Below are positions 33,791 to 44,905 of a stretch of 64,000 nucleotides of DNA, piece after piece (position 1 is the first letter of the stretch; the number at the start of each line of letters is the position of its first letter). The DNA comes from Eriocheir sinensis. Lineage: Eukaryota > Arthropoda > Malacostraca > Decapoda > Varunidae. The notes beneath the pieces are model-generated. The model saw nothing but the letters and a program-made list of their open reading frames with translations, was not told the DNA's origin and searched no databases. A program made the position numbers and the translations under genes. The DNA lies in NCBI RefSeq assembly GCF_024679095.1, contig NC_066531.1:5902261-5966260 (forward strand), read 5' to 3'.

Positions 33791-34264
33791 AATCGCTCAG
33801 AGCTCCTCATCTACGTTCCTTAGAAAGATTGCCATATGTTACTATTAAGAAACTTATCCCAACAACTGCAAATTTGACGCACTTTCATCGAAAACTTAAT
33901 TTTTAATAATTTTTATTTACTTTATGGCGCGTTTCGCGTCATCGTCCGCCAGAACCTTTTACCCTTGATGACATGAAATGCGTCATCGTGCGCGAGAGGG
34001 TTAAATAAGTCAGATTTATCTCAAATTCACTGTCTGGGCAGACAAATATTCGGAAAAGAGAAGGCAAACCAGTTTGTAGATATATATAAATATGCCGTAT
34101 ATTCACGTCCTTATGGATATCTTCTTGTTGATTAGGGTTTAAATACTCCTGAATCCCTACAGTTTCGCTCAAACATTGTTGGAGAGCCTCCCAGATGAAC
34201 GCGTATTCCAATGGTGAACTCCAGGAAAAGGAACTCTTACACGTTCTATACTCCCAACATAACG

Positions 34265-34600
34265 AACCCTATGGTTTAAGCTCTCAGCTACTTCTGATCT
34301 TACTCTCTTAAGCCTTTGCAGTTACTTTCTTAAACCATCGAAGCCCGCCTTCCTGAAGTCAGGTATTAAGTCTTGTTTCTGCTGACTCTATCCTCCCATT
34401 TAATATTAAATTTAATTTCCTTATGATCACTGTTACCTAATGAACCCCAACCTCAATGTTGCTTATTATGTCCTCTTTATTAGTTAACAACAAATCCAAA
34501 ATATTTTCTTCCTCCTTCGCACTGTTTTGTATATAGAACGAACTTACATTAGCTGAACCCACACTCCTGGAAGAAGCTAAAATTTTCTAAAGGCTACAAT
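34265..34600 (-). pseudogene. LINE endonuclease fragment, left arm
   Basis: The minus strand reads SSFYIQNSAKEEENILDLLL, then LGNSDHKEIKFNIKWE. 'DLLLTN......LG.SDH..I.F' is the end of the AP-endonuclease domain of CR1/RTE-like LINEs. The following ADFR-type linker (RRAGFDGLRK) also fits. The same fragment lies mirrored in the right arm, so it was present before the arms were duplicated. Confidence 0.65.
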
Positions 34601-34659
34601 AAAGTCAATATGACCGATGAAGATACGGCACGTCACAATGAACAAACTCACTGTCTTAG

Positions 34660-36834
34660 CTGTAAATCCGGGTTTTAAAAGTTCAAGGAGTAAAACATCA
34701 TGACCATGAAAAATCAGGAAACAATTACATTGAAGCTTATTGTAATAGATGCAACCTTCAAATGAAAAAAATCACAAATTGCAGCGTACTCTCATTGCAC
34801 ATTATGCGGATTACGACATGACGTTAATCCCGCGTGAATTAACGCTACCTGGCTTTGAAAATCAAACTAAGACCAAAACATTCAGTTCAGAAATACCATG
34901 AAGTCATCATAAATGACTTGAGATTTATTGACACGTATGTCTTTATGTCTGGTTCACTCGCGGCTTTAGCGAACCAATTCATCAGCACTGGGAACGAGCC
35001 CATGTGCACACAACAGATGTTGAAAGATGTGCCAGCACCTGCGTTACCATTATTGATCAAGGGAAAGCAGGTTTTTTGTTATGACTATATGGACTCGATG
35101 GAACGACTTTCTGAGACACGTCTTCCATCCCGCGAAGATTTTTTTCAATTCGCTTCAAGAAGCAGAACTTTCCGAAAGTGATTATAAACATGCTCAGAAT
35201 GTTTGGAAAGTAGCTGGATGTCAGAGCCTGATGGACTATTTGTTGCTTTATGTAAAAGTGGATGTTGGCCTTCTATGTGATGTCTTCCTAGAGGGGAGAG
35301 GTATTTTGAAAACACAGTGGAGGTTGGATATTGTAAATTATGTTAGCCTGCCAGGATTTGCCTATGACTCTTTTTTGTTAAAAACACAGCAGGAATTAGA
35401 GATGCTTAGTAGCCCACACATATATCATTGCATTCAAACAAATGTGCGTGGGGGCTACACAAGTGTTGTGCGTCGTTTTGTACGCACCAATAACATCTAC
35501 ACGAACCCTCAGTTTAATCCAAAACATGATAGAAACACTTTCCTTTCATATCTTGACTTCAACAGTCTTTATCCCACTGTAATACAAGAGAAGTTACCAT
35601 GTGGAGATATGAGAAAACTAGATGAGACAGAAATGCACTGGTTTTTGAGCGGGAGGGGGGCTAGGTCAATCAAGCAACCGATGGCGATTTTGGATACCTC
35701 ATTCTGTGCAATACTGAGGCTGTCTCACGTGAAGTCATTGAGAAAACGGATGACCTCCCACTGACCATCAGAAGACACAATATCATCAATAGAGATATAT
35801 CGTCAGCCGCACACGAATGGTATGAAGAAGAAAACCGTCCAGTACCGTGTAAGAACATAAAACAGATTGGAACACATGTTGCTCAGGAGAAAATACTGTT
35901 TGCTCTGTCCCTCCTTAAACTGCTATTCAACTAGGCCGGGTTGTTAAAAAGTGCATGCTATTTATATGTTTAAAGCACTTTCTTGCGGACTTCATTCAGG
36001 ATAACATAGAAGCCCGCAAAGTGCTACTTGCCCTATCAAGAAAACTGCAATCAAGTGTATTTCAAACAGCATTTTGGTCGATACCTGATGAACGCGGCCA
36101 AATATAGTGAAGACATAGATATTGTCACCAACCGCGAAAAGTTTTGAAGCTGGCCCGAAGTCCTTACTTTAAACGCGTTGTACCCCTCAATGATGGTCAT
36201 GTAGTTGTAGTTCGCCATAAGAAATATTCACAGGCGAATCATCCAAACTACATTGGCTACTACGTCCTAAAGCTGTCCAAGCTGCGACTATATGATTTCT
36301 TTTACAGTATCATGAAGGCTCATTACGGGGATCAAGCGAAACTAGTGTATTGTGACACTGATTCCTTAATAACAGAAACTGAAACTCCTGATCTATTAAC
36401 AGAGTACTGCAGGAACCCTTTAAAAGCTATATAGACACAAGTAACTTTAGCTCCTCACATTCCTTGTACAACACAGACAACAAAGGCAAGCTCGGATTTC
36501 TCAAGTCTGAAGTGAGGGAAAGAACCATCTCAGAATTTGTAGGTGTAAGAACAAAGTGCTACTCCATCCCCATGGCAGACAGTGACCGGTTGAGTTCAGC
36601 TAAGAGCGTTCCAAAGCTCATAAAGAAAAAAAAATTGCTCATCAGCGATACAAAGACGTCCTATTCCAGAAGCAAACATTTACCTTTGGCTATCAGGGAT
36701 TCACAGTGCGTAATGGACGAATGAGTACAGTAAAATATCCCAAGAGAGGGATATCTGTAGTTCAGGACAAAAGACACTGCTTTAGCACCTTGGAGTTACG
36801 ACCTTACGGTCATCCCGATAATTCTACAGGGTAG
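34660..36834 (+). pseudogene. polB: Polinton protein-primed family B DNA polymerase, left-arm copy
   Basis: DNA polymerase of the DNA_pol_B_2 type, which copies linear Polinton genomes from a protein primer. The N-terminal part (34660-34860) is in broken frames with a CNRCNLQMKK zinc-binding-like block. 34855-35181 and 35081-35764 carry FCYDYMDSMERLSETRLPSR, the ExoIII-like YVKVDVGLLCDVF, and motif A DFNSLYPTVIQEKLPCGD. Motif B (about 36060-36090) has lost one T, which breaks the frame inside the conserved SNSxFG box. Motif C (LVYCDTDSLI) is intact in 36144-36434. GFLKSEVRERTISEFVGVRT and the terminal ELRPYGHPDN precede the TAG at 36832-36834. At least five frame breaks, so not functional. 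Confidence 0.88.
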
Positions 36835-36884
36835 AGGAGGAGGAGGAAGAGAAGGAAGCTGTAATCATAATTTGACCAAATTCC

Positions 36885-36890
36885 AATAAA
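36885..36890 (+). terminator. AATAAA polyadenylation signal after left polB
   Basis: AATAAA about 50 bp past the polymerase stop. The mirror signal is at 37954-37959. Confidence 0.45.
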
Positions 36891-37152
36891 CATTGAGTTT
36901 GTTTGACTTGTTTATATGTCCTTTATCAAAAAATGAATGAAAAAAACAATAATTGTCTTAAAATTTATTCGATTTGTGGAAACATGTAGACAAAACGCGT
37001 CTATGTTTCGATCTGGCTCATATAAAAAAAGAAAAAAAAGACTCGCGAAATGTGCGCGGCGGCGGCACCAGCGGGTACTTCTGCGACATCATTCGACTAC
37101 AGGATGCGACAGGATTGCGTGGGCTCAAGGGCGGGCGGCGGGGCGGCAGCAC

Positions 37153-37695
37153 TGGGGCTAGTGGTGGTGACGAGTGAGGTCCTGTATGGAGCCAGACCAC
37201 TGATTTAAGCGTGTTATACAAACCACGATAAAGGAACTAGAAAATTATTTATGCTGAGAATAGCTTCGTGGAATGTAATACACTTCAATATGAAAAATCA
37301 ATAAAGTCAATACTTACTTTTTATGAACACGTGTTAAATGTTTGATGTCATACGGGCATTATAAACTTGCTGTAAGCGAATCTCATCACGTGTTCATCAT
37401 TCCTCGAATATTCGGTCTTGGAAAACTCCATACAAATTTTTCAAGAGTTTCTCTTACACCCACGTGTGAAACATTGTAGGCAAAGTACACGACATAAGCC
37501 CTGCACAATATCGCTTCGCGTGCTTTGAAGTCGAAATGCATTTTTATATATCCTGAGCCCAGGGTAAGCAATATATTTAAAATAATCAGAGTATAATTTG
37601 AGGTCGAGAGCATAACTATCTAAGAACACTATCATGTCCGGTTCATAGTAGAGACAAATCCAGTGTCTCATTTCTCTTTAGAATAACTTGGTAGC
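37153..37695. other. unique core between the palindrome arms
   Basis: 543 bp present once. The right part (37386-37675) is the protease fragment. The left part (37153-37385) is AT-rich with no recognised gene. Both borders lie at GC-rich runs (GGGCGGGCGGCGGGGCGG on the left, repeated CCCCG on the right). Confidence 0.85.
37386..37675 (-). pseudogene. adenain-like cysteine protease fragment (Polinton PRO)
   Basis: Maturation protease of Polintons, related to the adenovirus protease (family C5). The minus strand begins RHWICLYY, with the HW that carries the catalytic histidine. FLDSYALDL supplies the acidic residue. The frame then shifts near 37550. The continuation holds ILCRAYVVYFAYNVSHVG, where the family has a 'CG.YC..F' box, so the nucleophile cysteine context is present but altered. 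It ends FPRPNIRGMMNT at a TGA. The N-terminal part before HW is missing because the palindrome junction lies about 20 bp upstream. The assignment rests on motif order and on the adjacent polymerases. Confidence 0.65.
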
Positions 37696-37953
37696 GTGCT
37701 GCCGCCCCGCCCCGCCCCGCCCCGAGCCCACGCAATCCTGTCGCATCCTGTCGTCGCATGATGTCGCCGCAGGACCTGCTGGTGCCGCCGCCGCGCACAT
37801 TTCGCGAGTCTTTTTTTTTTTTATATGAGCCAGATCGAAACATAGACGCGTTTTGTCTACATGTTTCCACAAATCGAATAAATTTTAAGACAATTATTGT
37901 TTTTTCATTCATTTTTGATAAAGGACATATAAACAAGTCAAACAAACTCAATG

Positions 37954-37959
37954 TTTATT
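37954..37959 (-). terminator. AATAAA polyadenylation signal after right polB
   Basis: TTTATT on the plus strand, mirror of the left-arm signal. Confidence 0.45.
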
Positions 37960-38008
37960 GAATTTGGTCAAATTATGATTACAGCTTCCTTCTCTTCCTC
38001 CTCCTCTA

Positions 38009-40200
38009 CCCCTGTAGAATTATCGGGATGACCGTAAGGTCGTAACTCCAAGGTGCTAAAGCAGTGTCTTTTGTCCTGAACTACAGATATCCCTCTCTGG
38101 GATATTTTACTGTACTCATTCGTCCATTACGCACTGTGAATCCCTGATAGCCAAAGGTAAATGTTTGCTTCTGAATAGGACGTCTTTGTATCGCTGATGA
38201 GCAATTTTTTTTTCTTTATGAGCTTTGGAACGCTCTTAGCTGAACTCAACCGGTCACTGTCTGCCATGGGGATGGAGTAGCACTTTGTTCTTACACCTAC
38301 AAATTCTGAGATGGTTCTTTCCATCACTTCAGACTTGAGAAATCCGAGCTTGCCTTTGTTGTCTGTGTTGTACAAGGAATGTGAGGAGCTAAAGTTACTT
38401 GTGTCTATATAGCTTTAAAGGGTTCCTGCGAGTACTCTGTTAATAGATCAGGAGTTTCAGTTTCTGTTATTAAGGAATCAGTGTCACAATACACTAGTTT
38501 CGCCCGATCCCCGTAATGAGCCTTCATGATACTGTAAAAGAAATCATATAGTCGCAGCTTGGACAGCTTTAGGACGTAGTAGCCAATGTAGTTTGATGAT
38601 TCGCCTGTGAATATTTCTTATGGCGAACTACAACTACATGACCATCATTGAGGGGTACAACGCGTTTAAAGTAAGGACTTCGGGCCAGCTTCAAAAACTT
38701 TTCGCGGTTGGTGACAATATCTATGTCTTCACTATATTTGGCCGCGTTCATCAGGTATCGACCAAAAATGCTGTTTGAAATACACTTGATTGCAGTTTTC
38801 TTGATAGGACAAGTAGCACATAAGCGGTCTTCTATGTTATCCTGAATGAAGTCCGCAAGAAAGTGCTTTTGCTTAAACATATAAATAGCATGCACTTTTA
38901 ACAACCCGGCCTAGTTGAATAGCAGTTTAAGGAGGACAGAGCAAACAGTATTTTCTCCTGAGCAACATGTGTTCCAATCTGTTTTATGTTCTTACACGGT
39001 ACTGACGGTTTTCTTCTTCATACAATTCTTGTGCGGCTGACGATATATCTCTATTGATTATATTGTGTCTTCTGATGGCGAGTGGGAGGTCATCCGTTTT
39101 CTCAATGACTTCACGTGAGACAGCCTCAGTATTGCACAGAATGAGGTATCCAAAATCGCCATCGGTTGCTTGATTGACCTAGCCCCCCTCCCGCTCAAAA
39201 ACCAGTGCATTTCTGTCTCATCTAGTTTTCTCATATCTCCACATGGTAACTTCTCTTGTATTACATTTTGATAAAGACTGTTGAAGTCAAGATATGAAAG
39301 GAAAGTGTTTCTATCATGTTTTGGATTAAACTGAGGGTTCGTGTAGATGTTATTGGTGCGTACAAAACGACGCACAACACTTGTGTAGCCCCCACGCACA
39401 TTTGTTTGAATGCAATGATATATGTGTGGGCTACTAAGCATCTCTAATTCCTGCTGTGTTTTTAACAAAAAGAGTCATAGGCAAATCCTGGCAGGCTAAC
39501 ATAATTTACAATATCCAACCTCCACTGTGTTTTCAAAATACCTCCACTCTAGTAAGACATCACATCGAAGGCCAACATCCACTTTTACATAAAGCAACAA
39601 AAACTCCATCAGGCTCTGACATCCAGCTACTTTCAAAACATTCTGAGCATGTTTATAATCAATTACGGAAAGTTTTGATGCTGTAAGCGAATTGAAAAAA
39701 ATCTTCGCGGGATGGAAGACGTGTCTCAGAAAGTCGTTCCATCGAGTCCATATAGTCATAACAAAAAACCTGCTTTCCCTTGATCAATAATGGTAACGCA
39801 GGTGCTGGCACATCTTTCAACATCTGTTGTGTGCACATGGGCTCGTTCCCAGTGCTGATGAATTGGTTCGCTAAAGCCGCGAGTGAACCAGACATAAAGA
39901 CATACGTGTCAATAAATCTCAAGTCATTTATGATGACTTCATGGTATTTCTGAACTGAATGTTTTGGTCTTAGTTTGATTTTCAAAGCCAGGTAGCGTTA
40001 ATTCACGCGGGATTAACGTCATGTCGTAATCCGCATAATGTGCAATGAGAGTACGCTGCAATTTGTGATTTTTTTCATTTGAAGGTTGCATCTATTACAA
40101 TAAGCTTCAATGTAATTGTTTCCTGATTTTTCATGGTCATGATGTTTTACTCCTTTACCTTTTAAAACCCGTATTTACAGAGAAGACAGTGAGTTTGTTC
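38009..40200 (-). pseudogene. polB: Polinton family B DNA polymerase, right-arm copy
   Basis: Mirror of the left-arm gene. The first segment (39985-39659) matches the left-arm protein for about 100 residues, then diverges at FQFAYSIKTFRN. Motif A reads DFNSLYQNVIQEK (39310-39270 region), with the usually conserved proline replaced. Motif B is intact here (KCISNSIFGRYLMN, inside 38904-38569), but a base is missing shortly after it (about 38595), before motif C (CDTDSLI at about 38490). The two copies carry partly different lesions, showing that each decayed on its own after the palindrome formed. Start and end are approximate. Confidence 0.88.
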
Positions 40201-40259
40201 ATTGTGACGTGCCGTATCTTCATCGGTCATATTGACTTTATTGTAGCCTTTAGAAAATT

Positions 40260-40590
40260 TTAGCTTCTTCCAGGAGTGTGGGTTCAGCTAATGTAAGTTC
40301 GTTCTATATACAAAACAGTGCGAAGGAGGAAGAAAATTTTTTGGTTTTGTTTTTAACTATTAATGTGGACATATTAAGCACCATTGAGGTTGTTGGTTCA
40401 TTAGGTAACAGTGATCATAAGGAAATTAAATTTAATATTAAATGGGAGGATAGAGTCAGCAGAAACAAGACTTAATACCTGACTTCAGGAAGGCGGGCTT
40501 CGATGGTTTAAGAAAGTAACTGCAAAGGCTTAAGAGAGTAAGATCAGAAGTAGCTGAGAGCTTAAACCATAGGGTTCGTTATGTTGGGAG
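40260..40590 (+). pseudogene. LINE endonuclease fragment, right arm
   Basis: Mirror of 34265-34600, with its own substitutions (for example FLVLFLTINVDI where the left arm keeps LDLLLTN). It retains LGNSDHKEIKFNIKWED. Confidence 0.65.
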
Positions 40591-41059
40591 TATAGAACGT
40601 AAGAGTTCCTTTTTCCTGAGTTCACCATTGGAATACGCGTTCATCTGGGAGGCTCTCCAACAATGTTTGAGCGAAACTGTAGGATTCAGGAGTATTTAAA
40701 CCCTAATCAACAAGAAGATATCCATAAGGACGTGAATATAAGGCATATTTATATATATCTACAAACTGGTTTGCCTTCTCTTTTCCGAATATTTGTCTGC
40801 CCAGACAGTGAATTTGAGATAAATCTGACTTATTTAACCCTCTCGCGCACGATGACGCATTTCATGTCATCAAGGGTAAAAGGTTCTGGCGGACGATGAC
40901 GCGAAACGCGCCATAAAAGTAAATAAAAAATTATTAAAAATTAAGTTTTCGATGAAAGTGCGTCAAATTTGCAGTTGTTGGGATAAGTTTCTTAATAGTA
41001 ACATATGGCAATCTTTCTAAGGAACGTAGATGAGGAGCTCTGAGCGATTTTTATTTGTT

Positions 41060-41247
41060 AGGATACTCTGACGAGAGAATAACATTCAGTTTTCTCGGTG
41101 TAACTCGGGAACTAATAGACGCATGAGGAATTTGAAGATACCATAAGAATCCTCACTAAATTCCGCTTCTGAAAATATATTCGGATAAAATAGTTGGCCC
41201 ACAAAATTTTGAGATAGCAGCAGATTTCTCTATAATCAGAGGGGTAT

Positions 41248-41298
<51 letters not shown>

Positions 41299-41671
41299 AC
41301 ACACACACACACACACGATCCCTTTTTCACGGAAAAAAGTAAACTCGATGCGGCAACGTCTAAGGTCATATGACACCGAAGAGCAGGCAGAAAATATAAA
41401 GAAATGCAAGTTGAGAAAAGAAATAAGACGAAATAAGTTAAGAAATGAAATATAAGACATTAATTAATGAGTGATTTTATTTGTTATGCTACTCTGACGA
41501 GAGAAAAAATCAGTTGTCTCGGTGTAACTCGGGAACTAATAGACGTATGAGGAATTTGAAGATACCATAAGAATCCTCACTAAATTCCGCTTCGGAGCAT
41601 ATAATCGGCTAAAAAGATGGCCCACAAAATTTCGAGCTAGCCGCAGATTTCTCAAGAATCGGAGGGAATGG

Positions 41672-41722
<51 letters not shown>

Positions 41723-42459
41723 TACGATCCCTTTTCACGGAAAAATGTAAACTCGATGCGGCAACGTCTAAGGTCATATGACACCGAAGAGCAGGCAGAA
41801 AATATAAAGAAATGCAAGTTGAGAAAAGAAATAAGAAGAAATAAGTTAAGAAATGAAATATAAGACATTAATTAATGAGTGATTTTATTTGTTATGCTAC
41901 TCTGACGAGAGAAAAAAATTCAGTTTTCTCGGTGTAACTCGGGAACTAATAGACGTATGAGGAATTTGAAGATACCATAAGAATCCTCACTAAATTCCGC
42001 TTCGGAGCATATAATCGACTAAAAAAGTTGGCCCACAAAATTTCGAGCTAGCCGCAGATTACTCAAGAATCGGAGGGGAATGGAACACACACACACACAC
42101 AAGATCACATTATCACGGAAAAAGGTAAACTCGATGCGGCAACGTCTAAGGTCATATGACACCGAAGAGCAGGCAGAAAATATAAAGAAATGCAAGTTGA
42201 GAAAAGAAATAAGAAGAAATATGTTAAGAAATGAGATATAAGACATTAATTAATGAGTGATTTTATTTGTTAAGCTACTCTGACGAGAGAAAAAAATTCA
42301 GTTTTCTCGGTGTAACTCGGGAACTAATAGACGTATGAGGAATTTGAAGATACCATAAGAATCCTCACTAAATTCCGCTTCGAGCATATAATCGGCTAAA
42401 AAGATGGACCACAAAATTTAGAGCTAGACGCAGATTTCTCAAGAATCGGAGGGGAATGG

Positions 42460-42503
<44 letters not shown>

Positions 42504-43166
42504 ATCCCTTTTTCACGGAAAAAGGTAAATTCGATGCGGCAACGCCTAAGGTCATATGACATCGAAGTTAAGAAATGAGATATAAGACATTAATTAATGC
42601 AAAATCAGAAAAAAAAAGACTTGGTGCTGCAGTGTTTAGGGTTAGATGGCACCAAATAACCGGAGTAAAAAAAAATATATATAAGTTGAGGAAAGAAATA
42701 AGAAGAAACAAGTTGAGAAATGAGAAATAAGAAGATAATGATACAATACATCCAGCAAAAACTTAAATAATTTATCGAGTCTTACGTTCAATGGCGATTT
42801 TTATTTTATTTTCGGACTTGCATTAGAGAGTAAATTCATATTTCAGCCTGGTCATTAACCTAATGTCCTTAACCTTTTCCGTGATTACAATCTCGTGGTC
42901 ATTCGAGGGTCAAAGAAAGATCTTATCTTAACCCTTCAAGTATCCCTTCTCCCGTCACCCCCCCCCCCCTCCCTCCCTGCTGGGCACCCCTACCGAGAGA
43001 AAAAAATCAGTTTTCTCGGTGTAACTCGGGAACTAATAGACGTATGAGGAATTTGAAGATACCATAAGAATCCTCACTAAATTCCGCTTCGAGCATATAA
43101 TCGGCTAAAAGATGGCCCACAAAATTTCGAGCTAGCTGCAGATTTCTCAAGAATCGGAGGGAATGG

Positions 43167-43205
<39 letters not shown>

Positions 43206-43760
43206 TACGATCCCTTTTTCACGGAAAAGGTAAATTGATGCGGAAACGCCTAAGGTCATATGACATCTAAGAGCATGCAGAAAATATAAAGAAATTAAAT
43301 TTTAGAAAAGAAATAATAAGAAATAAGTTAAGAAATGAGATATAAGACATTAATTAATGCAAAATCAGAAAAAAAGACTTGGTGCTGCAGTGTTTAGGGT
43401 TAGATGGCACCAAATAACCGGAGTAAAAAAAAAATATATATAAGTTGAGGAAAGAAATAAGAAGAAACAAGTTGAGAAATGAGAAATAAGAAGATAATGA
43501 TACAATACATCCAGCAAAAACTTAAATAATTTATCGAGTCTTACGTTCAATGGCGATTTTTTATTTTATTTTCGGACTTGCATTAGAGAGTAAATTCATA
43601 TTTCAGCCTGGTCATTAACCTAATGTCCTTAACCTTTTCCGTGATTATAATCTCGTGGTCATTCGAGGGTCAAAGAAAGATCTTATCTTAACCCTTCAAG
43701 TATCCCTCCCCCGCCCGCCCTGCTGGGCACCCCTCCCCCCGTCACCGTCCCGGTGCCGTC
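41060..43760 (-). repeat. ~390-bp tandem units with (CA)n core, right arm
   Basis: Mirror image of the left-arm array, also with five units. CA tract lengths differ from the matching GT tracts of the left arm, showing independent change since the arms formed. Confidence 0.88.
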
Positions 43761-43976
43761 CGCTCGTCCGCGTGGGGGTGCGGGGGGGGGGGTGAGGGGG
43801 GTGAAAGGTAAAGAGATGGGTGTGGAGGGGGTTAGGAGGGGGGTTCAGATACCCCTCTTCCGTAACCCCCTGCAAATTACCCCCACTCCTGTAACCCCTG
43901 CTGACCGCTGACCCCCCAACCCCACTTCCAGTCCCCCACTTCCAAATTACCCCACTTCCGTACATTTGTTACTACT

Positions 43977-44150
43977 AGTGTGACATCCGGGTTACCACAG
44001 TTTCCCCAGGTTTCCCCAGGTAGTCATTTATCGACGAGCCCGAGAGGGAGGATGATCAGCTGGGTGAGCTGCACGCCGACTGCCCGGGCCGGGATTCGAA
44101 CCCGGGCCAGCGTAGAAGCCAGGCATGCTGACCGCTAGACCACGGAGGCG
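43977..44150 (-). mobile_element. SINE family A, copy 2, right part with tRNA-like head
   Basis: It continues the SINE interrupted at 30898. The minus strand starts GCCTCCGTGGTCTAGCGGTC (A box) and has the B box GGGTTCGAATCCC, a good tRNA-like promoter. Together with 30774-30898 it forms one full SINE of about 300 bp. Confidence 0.88.
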
Positions 44151-44400
44151 TATTGGAGCCCAATCTCAAGTGAACCCACTCACAATGGCACACAATTTTT
44201 TTCTGGTTAATTTTGTGCTTTGAATGAATTTGCTAACCATTTCTGTCGAAAAACAGCAGATATTATTTTTCACCCCTTCCACCCTAACCTCCTCAGTAAT
44301 AAAAAAAAGTGATAAAATCATAGCCTTGAGGCAGTAATATTCAGCCCCAGGATCAAAAAAATTATACTGCTGCCCTATGAAAGGCATCTCTTAACTCCGA

Positions 44401-44608
44401 TTAAGTAGGTGGTGACTGTGGTGGAGCAGCTTCATTGTCATCCCTTGCAGTGGCAGGTGTCATTGGGCCAGCAGATGATGAAGCAGTGGCTGGTGTCATA
44501 GGGCCAGCATATGTTGAAGCAGTGGCTGTTTCCGGAGCAGCTGATGGTATCTTTTCCACAAGTAATGAACAATGTGCTGGGTTGGTCTCTAGCAATACAG
44601 CAGCGGGG
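44401..44608 (-). CDS. last exon of the Harbinger Myb/SANT-like gene
   Basis: Preceded on the minus strand by a TTTTTTTCAG acceptor. It encodes LLETNPAHCSLLVEKI, two AGPMTPATA repeats, and the end APPQSPPT with TAA at 44401-44403. Its phase matches the donor of the exon at 45087-45205, so the two exons join in frame. Low-complexity, proline/alanine-rich tail of the DNA-binding protein; no fold predicted. Confidence 0.6.
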
Positions 44609-44664
44609 CTGAAAAAAAGCGTTATATATTAGTCATGATTAATGCATGTAACTTAACCACTTAT

Positions 44665-44905
44665 CTGTGGATTTCCTACAAGAAAACATCACCAAACAAC
44701 AAAAATGGAACAAAAAGTGGCTGCTACAATTCAGTGAAGAAAATGTAGTCCAACACCTTGGGAGGGGATATCCAGCATACCAGTACCACATGGGAAACAC
44801 TCCACTATCCACCGCAGAGGCAGAGAAAGACCTGGGACTATTATGTTACCAGGCTACCAGTGAAAGCCAAATCCATGCCAATCGTAGCGGATGGGTTAAA
44901 TAGGT
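44665..44905 (+). pseudogene. LINE RT fragment in the Harbinger intron
   Basis: KWLLQFSEENVVQHLGRG followed by YQYHMGNTPLSTAEAEKDLG matches the palm/thumb border of CR1/Rex-type RTs ('W...F...K...H.G', then 'EKDLGV'). It is short and ends at a TAG. Antisense to the surrounding Myb gene and not part of family J. Confidence 0.65.

Larger units (their letters stand above)
30899..37152 (+). repeat. left arm of the giant inverted repeat
   Basis: Inverse complement of 37696-43976. The arms agree over long runs but differ in scattered substitutions, in single-base indels inside the polymerase gene, and in the lengths of GT and G tracts. The last shared bases are GGGGCGGCAGCAC (37140-37152). Confidence 0.9.
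30899..43976. mobile_element. palindromic Polinton/Maverick-type element, 13,078 bp
   Basis: The element begins AGTAGTAACAAATGTACGG and ends with the inverse complement. It is flanked by AGTGTG on both sides (30893-30898, 43977-43982). Terminal AG and a 6-bp duplication are Polinton/Maverick hallmarks. It consists of two inverted arms (30899-37152 and 37696-43976) that mirror each other almost without net indels, since mirrored coordinates sum to about 74,840-74,875, around a 543-bp unique core. Each arm holds the terminal G-rich region, five ~390-bp repeats, a LINE fragment and a family B DNA polymerase gene. The core holds a cysteine protease fragment. Integrase, capsid and packaging ATPase genes of a full element (normally 15-25 kb) are absent. 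Confidence 0.88.
37696..43976 (-). repeat. right arm of the giant inverted repeat
   Basis: Inverse complement of the left arm. It starts GTGCTGCCGCCCC at the inner junction and ends TTTGTTACTACT at the outer terminus. Confidence 0.9.

Noticed and set aside
30899..43976. Palindrome as a simple assembly artefact
   Set aside because: The arms differ by scattered substitutions, private indels and repeat lengths, and the whole is framed by one target duplication inside a SINE. An artefactual mirror would be identical and lack this. Read support is still needed.
44085..44150. tRNA gene candidate (TGGTCTAGCGG A box, GGGTTCGAATCCC B box)
   Set aside because: It is the head of SINE family A, continuous with the SINE body and lacking a proper acceptor stem end. 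The same applies to the heads at 12180-12238, 46915-46975 and 56050-56125.
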